NCBI GenBank assembly: GCA_025765615.1
Contig: JAIVFJ010000739.1
Location: 1 to 11,681 of the forward strand
Length of the DNA stretch: 11,681 nt
Direction of reading: 5' to 3'
Source of the DNA: Zopfochytrium polystomum
Taxonomy: Eukaryota; Chytridiomycota; Chytridiomycetes; Chytridiales; Chytridiaceae
In this document: piece by piece, positions 1-6,097 of the stretch
Numbering within the stretch: position 1 is the stretch's first letter
How the letters are laid out: each line of letters begins with the position of its first letter
Notes under the pieces: model-generated
What the model was told of the DNA's origin: nothing
The model's database searches: none
What the model saw: the letters and a program-made list of their open reading frames with translations, nothing else
Program-made: the position numbers and the translations under genes

Positions 1-2397
1 ATGCTGCACTTTAGAGGAACCATTGGCCATGAGCCACTGGTACTGATGCCGTCAACCAGGATGTCTTAGCTGCCTGCAGTACTGAACGGCCCATGGTGCC
101 TCTGAAGCTCTGAAGTTGCCTGGATCAAGAAGAATGCGTGGAAGAGGCTTGCAAGATTGCACCCCGGGGCAAAGCCCCAGGGGAGGATGCCCTGTTTGGC
201 GAACTGGTGTGCATTGCCCCACATGTGGTGGCTCCTGTGTTGCAGAGATTCTTCCAGTGCTTGCAGCCCTCCAGGTGGTTCCCACACTCTGGGGGATCGC
301 GAATGTTGCCCTGGTGTACAAGAACAAGGGGGTGAACACTGATGTGGCAACTACAGGCCAATCTCTCTGTGCTCAAGGCTGAGGGCTGGTGTATAGCGGG
401 TGTTGGCCCCGCAGGTGAAAGAGTGGTTGAAGGAATGATCCACCCCCTCACAGGGTGTTTTCAGGCGCCACAGGTCCACCATGGACCAGGCATTCACTCT
501 TCATGAGCTTCAGCCAACAGTACCCTGATCTGACTGTGGTGTACTTGGACATCAAGGCTGCCCTATGATTGCACAAGCAGGAACTACGTGTGGGAGTCCA
601 TCTGGAATGCCAAGAATGACAAGAGTCCTGAGTTCACCAGGAACCAGTTGCTGCCGATTCTCAGATCCTTGTTTGACTTTAATGCGTGCCAGCTTCTGGT
701 CATGGGACAGAAGTCTGATCAGATTCCAGTGACGCGGGGATTTCTACAGGGAACTGTGCTGTCCCCAATGCTGTTCAATGTTGCCATCAACTCGCTGCCT
801 GAGGCGCTCTCTAGGGTGCCCCACAGCCAGTTGGAATGTGGTGGATTGAAGATCAACTCTCTGCTGTTTGCTGATGACTCTGCAGTGTTTGCAAGGAACA
901 AGGCTGTCCTTCAGAATCTGCTTGATGAAGTCCACAACTGGTCCCAGAGGCGGGGCATGACCTTTGCAGCACAAAAATGTGTTGTTGTTTCCAAGACACG
1001 AAACTTGAGATTGCAGATGAATGGGGTGGTGCTCCCCCAGGAGAAGACCACACTGCAGCTGGGACTTGTGCGTGATTGCAACGGCATCGACTTTGAGACG
1101 TCTCTGCAGATGAGGGTGAAGAAGACTGAGAAGATGCTTCAGTTTCTGAAATCTCGAGGGTTCAATGGCTGGGGATTCCGGCCTGTGAATGCGTACAGGG
1201 TCTACATGTGCTTTCCTGCGACCCATGCTGGAGTATGGGTTTGCAGTTGAGGCCAAATTCAGAGGCCTTCTTGGCCCCGGCCCAGAAGGTCCAGGACATG
1301 TGTTTGCGCCAGGCTCTGTCTTTTGGGAAAACATCCAGCACTGTGGCAATGCATCTGATTTTTGGAGTTGTGCCAATGGTTGCACGCAACAAGATGTTGA
1401 ACGCGAGATATTTCTACAGACTGCACCACACTCAGGACCAGAGAAACACCACTGCACACATGTACAGGCACATGGTGGAGCGGGGGCGGCGGGCTCCTGC
1501 AGGATCCCTCACCAGGCTCACTCTGTTCACACCAGATGTGGATCTCTATTTTGGGTCAGTGCCACGGAAGGCCTTGGCACAGATTCCGTTTGTCAGACAC
1601 AGGACTTATCCGTATGACCTTGAAGTTACCAGATCTGAGCCCAAGAACATTGATGCTGTCGCTATGCAGAAGATGCACACTGTGTCACTTGAGAAGTATA
1701 AGGAAAAGGCCAACTTGACTGGAGTGGCAGCACCCCTGGTGGTCCCCCCTCACCGGGGGCCCTGCCAGGTGGTTCGTTCTGGTGCAATGTTTAACAGGAG
1801 ATGGTTGAGATGCCTTGTGGCATGGATGGGTGGCCGTGTTGCCTACCACCAGAAGTGCAAGAAGTGTGATGCTGAGCTGGACAGAAACCATGCCTTGGAG
1901 TGTTCAGGTGTGCGCCGCCTCCTGGAGGCGGACCACCCTGAGTGCGTCCCAAGCGTGGAGCAGGCTAGGAGGAACATCACAGTGCTGGATCTGCTGCTGC
2001 AGACTCTGACTTTCTGGGCGCCCTACACAGCCAATGAATGCAGATAAGATCCCTCAGGAGACGAGGGTTGCTTCAAAGAAAGCTGGGGATGAAGCTTGCT
2101 AGGCTGATTGCAAAGATTCGAGTGGAATGCGCTGGAATGAGGGACTTTGTGGATGCTTCAGAGACCACAGCAGAACAGGAGGCAGATTATTTGATGGAAG
2201 CAGGGACAGTGGATGATAGGAGGGCGGATCTCAGGACTCGTATGCAGATGGCGCAGGTGCGGCGGCAAGCTAGGGAAGCCCTGCGTGCGCACTGGGATCC
2301 AGTGCGCAACAAGGGGTTTAGGGAATCGAGGAACAGGTGGCTGGCTAAGGAGACTCAGGCAGTGATGGGGAAGCCGGACAGATCCTGGATGGGTTGA
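1..2397 (+). pseudogene. LINE ORF2 remnant (reverse transcriptase and C-terminal zinc knuckle), frameshifted
   Basis: This is the 3' part of an endonuclease/reverse-transcriptase ORF; the endonuclease domain lies left of the window. Recognisable RT blocks are the APGE-like stretch near 160-190, a GVFRRHRSTMDQ block near 455-490, motif A (YLDIKAA, 542-562), motif B (FLQGTVLSPMLFN, about 740-780) and the catalytic FADD (about 868-879). Reading frame is lost repeatedly. There is an in-frame TAG in the ORF2 frame near 395, an extra C near 512, and an extra C inside motif A (about 562, giving TGA at 566). An extra T near 1213 moves the frame to the stretch ending at 2047, and two more shifts occur between 2041 and 2100. 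The last stretch (about 2090-2397) is charged and helical and ends at TGA 2395-2397. No RNase H domain is recognised. Active protein is not expected, but many differences from D are silent, so decay looks recent. Confidence 0.88.
1856..1903 (+). other. C-terminal zinc knuckle of LINE ORF2 (element A)
   Basis: The translation reads CKKCDAELDRNHALEC, a CX2CX7HX3C arrangement. Such CCHC knuckles follow the RT thumb in many EN/RT LINEs and are thought to take part in nucleic-acid binding. It is intact at sequence level inside an otherwise broken gene. The matching site in element D (from 11184) is damaged by a frameshift and then lost at the heat-shock array. Confidence 0.75.
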
Positions 2398-2649
2398 CTC
2401 TGATACAGAGAGTAGGTGCTTCAGTGGGAGGTGGATGAGTGTCTGTTTCTGTTGCCTCATCATTTGTTTTCTATTTGATTTTTGTTGTGTTGACTTTATA
2501 TTTGTAAGCTGTTGTCTGGTCTAAGTTTGGTTCCTACTGTTCTTTCAGATTTCTTTTCTTCACCTTGGCCTCTTTGTTTTTCTTCTTCTTTGGCTTTCTC
2601 TCTCTCACATGTGCCCCTTCTGACCTCTTGGACTTTCTTTCTTGTCCTT
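2398..2649 (+). other. 3' UTR of element A, T-rich, no gene
   Basis: This is about 250 bases of T/C-rich sequence between the ORF2 stop and the conserved tail, with no open frame or RNA gene that I recognise. It does not obviously match the 3' UTR of element B (4165-4383), so similarity between A and B begins only at the CATATG that opens the tail. Confidence 0.6.
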
Positions 2650-2727
2650 CATATGCATGTACTTTTTTAACTTTCAAGCTGCAGATTCCTCACCCTCGGG
2701 TTGGAGCGAATAATACACTATTGAAAA
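2650..2727 (+). other. Conserved 3' tail of element A with terminal stem-loop
   Basis: This tail matches that of element B (4384-4472): CATATG, a T-run, TAACTTTCAA, GCAGATTCCTCACCC, GGGTTGGAGCGAATAA, then TTGAAAA at the telomere junction. The arms TAACTTTCAA (2668-2677) and TTGAAAAGTTA (2721-2731) are complementary with one bulge. They would fold the tail into a hairpin closed at the junction, with a smaller ACC/GGT stem inside. A conserved 3' structure is what many LINE reverse transcriptases recognise to start target-primed reverse transcription. That role is inferred here. Confidence 0.72.
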
Positions 2728-2745
2728 GTTAGGGTTAGGGGGGGG
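2728..2745 (+). repeat. Telomere-repeat junction between elements A and B
   Basis: The sequence is GTTAGGGTTAGGG followed by five more G, then ATTTTTC. It separates the tail of A from the start of B. The same two-hexamer unit recurs at 4473 and 5993, so the elements sit in telomeric repeats. Confidence 0.9.
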
Positions 2746-2762
2746 ATTTTTCACTTCGCAAA

Positions 2763-4164
2763 ATGAGCGGTCGAGGGAAGACACAGTCGAGGCCGGCTCC
2801 GCCGGCCCCAACGGGATCTTCCTCATCGTCTCGACGTATCTCCGACTTTTTCGCCCCATCCACGTTCTCAGCTCTGTCCCCCGATCCGCCTACACCTTCG
2901 ACAGATCTGCAACCTACTCCGAACGATTCGCCAGCTCCGGACCCCGATCTACCATTTACGCCGGTAGGCGGGAAGCGCAGCAAACGGAAAGTGCTCTCGC
3001 CAACGAATCCTGCGATGCAGCCACCCGCATCCTCGGAGCGGGGGGCTGCGCCCCCCCGCCCCTCCATCGCCGCCTGCTCCGCTTCAGCCTACGATCCCTA
3101 TCCCCGCAACCTATTCCGGTACCGACCGACTTGCCGCGGCTCTTCAGTCTCACCCGAATTGCCTTCAGAAAGGCTTCTTAGTTCCGAAACCAGGCATCTT
3201 CGACCCTTTTCTACGCATTGTACCGAGCTACCGATACTCCCTCCCAAAGAGCTCAGACGAGCTTATTGTTGACGTCAAGACAACTCTCAACCCGATTCTT
3301 CGTGAAATGCAATCGATCATTGCAGATCAGGACGACCTCATCAAACGGCTGCTTGCGCTCTCCGCAACATCGCGATCTGCACACGTTGATTGTGGCACCT
3401 CAACACCCAGAACGACCACTGCTGACATGGCCACAATGACAATTGCTCACACTTTCTCAACTGTCGCAACCTCGCCAGCTCCGACCACGACGACTGCCGA
3501 CTCTGCGACCTCTCCCCTCCCAGACACTCGTTCAGCGACTCCTCGCCCTCGCCAGAACACACGCAAACCCCACCCCCAGCCCTCCCGACGTGGAGAATCT
3601 CGCTTGCGTACCTACGGGATGCAGCGGGAATTTCTTTCACGACGGGAAAAGGCTGGTGTGGCGCTCCGTTCAGCAGCACCCCCTTCAGCGATTGACCTCA
3701 TCTTCCACGGCCCTGCTCGACGACCTCCTCGGGATGGCCCTCCCCTCCAGTTCCGACCTGTCTTTTTCCGCACATCTTTGCACCGATCCGCTCATTCGGC
3801 TCCTCTCCACTGGCTTCGGTTTGCTCTCCACCATCTCGGCGCGCCCTACGCAACAGATATCTCGCCAATTGGACCTGGGTTGCGGCTGTTTGAGGCATGG
3901 GTAGTTGACGATAAGTATGATGCATTCTGCGATTTCCTCCAGACGCACCCTGCTTTTTCTTGGCTCCCTGACTTTGATCCGTTGCAACCGCCTGCGCACG
4001 ACACGCATCCCGATGCTGTGAAGCGCGCTGAGTTCGCGTTTTTAACGCGACGGGCTCGATTAGCGCGGCTAGCCGTCCATCCTGACCTTCGCCACTCTAT
4101 TACTGACTCAATTCCGCCTTTACTGACCGACCTCTTCTCCTCCCGTGTCTCTGTCCGTCGCTAG
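2763..4164 (+). pseudogene. ORF1 (gag-like) protein of element B, one frameshift
   Basis: Frame one opens at ATG 2763, 17 bases after the junction, and is proline/serine-rich with a basic KRSKRK stretch (likely nuclear localisation). At the C7 run 3051-3057 the coding signal moves by one base. The second frame is open from at least 3061 to TAG 4162-4164, well upstream of its first ATG at 3307. The run, one C longer than a single frame would need, is the obvious break; without it the gene would be about 466 codons. After 3061 come a proline-rich linker, a predicted helical or coiled stretch (about 3230-3360), a Thr/Ser/Pro-rich low-complexity region and a C-terminal domain (about 3748-4146). 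That domain aligns with ORF1 of D: IS.IG, E.WV, D(S/T)PEA-like, RR.A.L..HP and SI..S.P..L..L. No CCHC knuckles are visible. The indel may be real or a homopolymer sequencing error. Confidence 0.78.
3040..3057 (+). repeat. G6/C7 palindrome inside ORF1 of element B
   Basis: A G6 run (3040-3045) and a C7 run (3051-3057) flank CTGCG and can form a short strong hairpin. The ORF1 frameshift sits in the C-run. Similar G/C palindromes lie in both ORFs of element D. Confidence 0.6.
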
Positions 4165-4383
4165 GCCAATGTCGTATTCCTTCTCTTCGTATTTTGTGAT
4201 TTAAGTCGACCCTCTGTGCACCACCACCGCTCCTTCTGATTTTTCCTCGCTCAGCACATCTTTCAGTCCCTTTTGGGGACGGGGATGTTGTGCATTCGCT
4301 CTCTCTTGATCTTTTCCTTGCCACGTCCCTGTTGATTCTCTACTTAGCCGCTCTTTCCTACCTTTGACATTTTTCTCCTATTT
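4165..4383 (+). other. 3' UTR of element B, T/C-rich, no gene
   Basis: This is about 220 bases of pyrimidine-rich sequence between the ORF1 stop and the conserved tail. I see no open frame or RNA gene in it. A short hairpin is possible at GTCCCTTTTGGGGAC (about 4267-4281). Confidence 0.55.
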
Positions 4384-4472
4384 CATATGTACGCACTTTT
4401 TAACTTTCAAAGTTGCAGATTCCTCACCCTTTCCTTCGGGGGCGGGTTGGAGCGAATAAATCCCGTTGAAAA
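4384..4472 (+). other. Conserved 3' tail of element B with terminal stem-loop
   Basis: It matches the tail of element A along its length. The outer arms are TAACTTTCAA (4401-4410) and TTGAAAAGTTA (4466-4476), again with one bulge and again using the first bases of the telomere repeat. The inner stem is longer than in A and can end in a CTTCGG (UUCG-type) loop near 4432-4438. Outer arms kept while the inner stem changes length is what one expects for selection on RNA shape. Function as an RT recognition site is inferred. Confidence 0.72.
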
Positions 4473-4488
4473 GTTAGGGTTAGGGGGG
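4473..4488 (+). repeat. Telomere-repeat junction between element B and segment C
   Basis: GTTAGGGTTAGGG plus three G, followed by AGGAAAAAC. It has the same two-hexamer length as the junctions at 2728 and 5993. Confidence 0.9.
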
Positions 4489-5097
4489 AGGAAAAACTTT
4501 GCAATTTTCGGGGGTGGCGATTGGCGGCGTCCGCGAGGCCGCCGCCGCCGCCGACGCAGCCGCCTTCGATGGCGGCGGCGGGTGGTGTGGATCTCGCTTG
4601 CCGGCGTGCAGCGGGATCCGCAGCGCTGCGAGCGATCGCAGCGCTGGGAAGGACGAGTCGTAAGCGTGGGATGCGATCCCCCTGGCTGGCCTGCGAAATT
4701 AGCAGTAGCAGGACGCTCTATGATCGTCGGACCCACGATCCCCCCCTCGGTGCGACGCCGTCGGGCCGGCGAGCCCGACGCCCCGCAGCTCACCCCAGAC
4801 CTCCCGCATGGGACGCGTTCCCCCCGCTCGGCCCGGGAAATAGAGTACCGGGATGCGAAGGTGAGAGGGTGGGCAAGCCGTGTGTTGCTGGTTTGGGTGT
4901 AGTGCGACGTTCCTCCCTTGCCCCCGTCGCACGGGCGCTTGGGCGCCCTTCCCCTTCCCCTTCGATCTGCGCGGGGTAGTCCGCTACCCCCCGCTTTACG
5001 CACGGATCTCGTACTTCGCGGGTACGATCGAGAGGGGGTTGAGTCCCCCCTCCCGATCCTTCCTGCCTTGTCACGGTCTTCTTCGATTTAGCATTTT
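4489..5097 (+). other. GC-rich region with many short hairpins, no gene recognised
   Basis: A GCC-triplet run lies near 4539-4553, and several perfect or near-perfect inverted repeats follow. Examples are CGCAGCGCTGCG (about 4619-4630), GTCGGGC...GCCCGAC (about 4759-4778) and GGGGGTTGAGTCCCCC (about 5034-5049). It could be an element 5' region or promoter, or a structured non-coding RNA. Nothing decides this. No tRNA or rRNA signature was seen. Confidence 0.4.
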
Positions 5098-5470
5098 GGC
5101 GGCGCCTGGCGGCGCCACTCATCGGATTGGGGCGGCGCCTGGCGGCGCCGCCCTTCGGCTGTGCGGCGCCTTGAGGCGCCATCCTTTGGAATTGGGGCGC
5201 CTCGCAGGGCGCAACCCTTCGGATTAGGGCGGCGCCACGGGGCGCCACCCCTCGGTTCTGGGCGGCGCCTCGCGGGGCGCCACCCGTCGGGTCGGGGCGC
5301 CGCCCCCTCGGTTGGGAAGGCGCCTCGGGGCGTCACCCTTCGCGTTTCGGTCAGGTCGGCGCCTCTGGCGTCACCCACTCCGGATGGATGGGGCGGTTCC
5401 TGGTGCTCCGCCCCTCGGTTTTTCGGTTGCAGGCGGCGCCTTGCGGCGCCACTCCTCGCCTTCGGTTGGT
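5098..5470 (+). repeat. GGCGCC palindromic minisatellite, about 11 degenerate units
   Basis: Units of about 30-40 bp repeat a core like GGCGCCT-x-GCGGCGCC, followed by ACCCTTCGG and a T/G-rich spacer. Each full unit is an inverted repeat able to form a hairpin on either strand. Unit length varies and units differ by substitutions, so this is an old or fast-changing tandem repeat and not a CRISPR-like array. It gives spurious open frames on both strands. Confidence 0.8.
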
Positions 5471-5720
5471 TTTCCTTCTGCTTTTAGTTTTTGGCTTTGC
5501 TTTTTCATCGATTTTCGCATCCTCTTCGTTCCTTTGCTTTTCCTTCGTGCGGTGCTCATTTTTCGAGTTACGCTTTTGCCTGTTCGATTTGGCCCCCCTC
5601 TTCGCTTCGGATAGGGCGTTAGGTCTTTGCTTTCTCTTCGATCTTTGCTTCTTCTTCGATCCCTGCTTTTTCTTCGAATTTTGCATTACCCTTCGACTTA
5701 TGCTTCTCTTTCTTCGACTC
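5471..5720 (+). repeat. Pyrimidine-rich minisatellite (about 18-20 bp units)
   Basis: A motif like TTTGCTTCTTCTTCGATC recurs, most clearly as five neighbouring degenerate units between about 5626 and 5720 and more loosely upstream. The strand is strongly T/C-rich, so the complement is purine-rich and translates into Lys/Glu/Arg-rich strings. A third-strand (triplex) structure is possible; a coding role is unlikely. Confidence 0.68.
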
Positions 5721-5721
5721 G

Positions 5722-5743
5722 CCCCCCCTCCTAGCGGGGGGGG
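5722..5743 (+). repeat. C7/G8 hairpin
   Basis: Seven C (5722-5728), a seven-base loop TCCTAGC and eight G (5736-5743) form a perfect GC stem directly after the pyrimidine-rich repeat. Confidence 0.7.
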
Positions 5744-5758
5744 CCTTACGCATTCCCA

Positions 5759-5783
5759 CCCCCCCCCTTTTTTTGGGGGGGGG
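5759..5783 (+). repeat. C9-T7-G9 hairpin
   Basis: Nine C, seven T and nine G make a perfect nine-pair stem with a T-only loop. It lies 15 bases after the previous hairpin. Together they form a strong block to polymerase passage or a transcript-end structure; no function can be assigned. Confidence 0.72.
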
Positions 5784-5992
5784 CCGGGCCTCATAGTTTC
5801 CGTTGGTGGTTGTTCTTCGTTGGGTGTTAGTGTGGGTTTTTTCAAGGTTCGCCCTTTTTTCCCTCACGCCCGCACTCGGCGTATTCGGGCCTAGATGCAG
5901 GTCTCTAACTGTTGTTTCCACTTCATCATTGGGCCGGTGAGGGTGGATTCGATCACCAAAACAGTTGTAGTAGATAATAAATTTCTTGAGGA
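5784..5992 (+). other. 3' portion of segment C, possible tail
   Basis: About 210 bases hold no gene. Possible tail-like pairing is AACTGTT (near 5907) with AACAGTT (near 5960), and GGTGA with TCACC inside it (about 5936-5956). The last bases, ATAATAAATTTCTTGAGGA, resemble the end of the B tail. The order of stem, inner stem, AATAAA-like run and junction resembles A and B in outline, but the sequence differs. Confidence 0.35.
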
Positions 5993-6006
5993 GTTAGGGT
6001 TAGGGG
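5993..6006 (+). repeat. Telomere-repeat junction between segment C and element D
   Basis: GTTAGGGTTAGGGG followed by ACTTTTTC. This is the third junction with exactly two hexamers. Confidence 0.9.
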
Positions 6007-6097
6007 ACTTTTTCTTTCCTCACATTCTCGCGCTCGTCGACGACGCGCGTGAGGACGGCTTGGGAAGCTTGAAGTCGAGGTCAAAGACACCGTCGCT
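6007..6097 (+). other. 5' leader of element D
   Basis: About 90 bases lie from the telomere junction to the presumed start of ORF1. A pyrimidine run (ACTTTTTCTTTCCTC) is followed by CpG-rich sequence containing the palindromes GTCGAC and ACGCGCGT. An in-frame TGA at 6050-6052 limits how far upstream ORF1 could begin. Confidence 0.55.

Larger units (their letters stand above)
1..2727 (+). mobile_element. Element A: 5'-cut, decayed LINE with ORF2 remnant, 3' UTR and tail
   Basis: The left edge of the window falls inside this non-LTR retrotransposon. Its first bases align with element D near 9311, about 445 codons into ORF2. The rest of ORF2 runs to about 2397 in several frames, followed by a T-rich 3' UTR and a structured 3' tail that stops at a telomere-repeat junction. 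Against D the two ORF2 copies are clearly homologous through 1850/11170, by eye roughly four bases in five identical, with many differences silent. A is the only place in the window where the true C-terminus and 3' end of an ORF2-bearing element can be read. Confidence 0.88.
2746..4472 (+). mobile_element. Element B: ORF1-only telomeric retroelement
   Basis: About 1.7 kb lies between two telomere junctions. A leader of about 17 bp is followed by an ORF1-type gene (2763-4164), a short 3' UTR and a tail nearly the same as that of element A. No endonuclease or RT sequence is present, so it cannot move by itself. The shared tail suggests it could use the machinery of an A-type element, as gag-only HeT-A is believed to depend on other telomeric elements in Drosophila. 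The alternative is a simple internal deletion of a complete LINE. The 3' UTR differs from that of A, which weakly favours a distinct family. Confidence 0.78.
4489..5992 (+). mobile_element. Segment C: telomere-flanked, gene-less unit (possible non-autonomous element)
   Basis: About 1.5 kb lies between two telomere junctions. It contains no ORF1- or ORF2-like protein sequence. Its left end (GGAGGAAAAACTTTGC) recalls the G-run then A/T-run at the starts of B and D. Its right end (ATAATAAATTTCTTGAGGA before GTTAGGG) resembles the tail end of B (GAATAAATCCCGTTGAAA before GTTAGGG). That would fit a non-autonomous element or a heavily rearranged copy, but this is inference. The long open frames here (for example 4521-4979, which starts with TTG) follow from high GC and show no recognisable domain. 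Confidence 0.45.

Noticed and set aside
744..1457. Long minus-strand open frame opposite the ORF2 of element A
   Set aside because: It is antisense to conserved RT motifs in a homologous pair of elements and shows no domain; it is a shadow frame.
2398..2740. Possible tRNA, 5S or other small RNA gene in the 3' UTR or tail (SINE-like origin)
   Set aside because: No A/B box pair, cloverleaf or 5S-like control region could be recognised.
4387..5003. Arg/Pro-rich open frames on both strands at the start of segment C
   Set aside because: The + frame 4387-4902 runs from the B tail through the telomere junction, the 4521 frame starts at TTG, and composition is explained by GC-rich triplet repeats.
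5098..5470. CRISPR-like repeat array
   Set aside because: Unit lengths vary, units are degenerate and there are no distinct uniform spacers; the context is a eukaryotic telomere.
5351..5921. Minus-strand Lys/Arg/Glu-rich open frames
   Set aside because: They are translations of the pyrimidine-rich and GGCGCC minisatellites, with repeat-derived low complexity and no domain.
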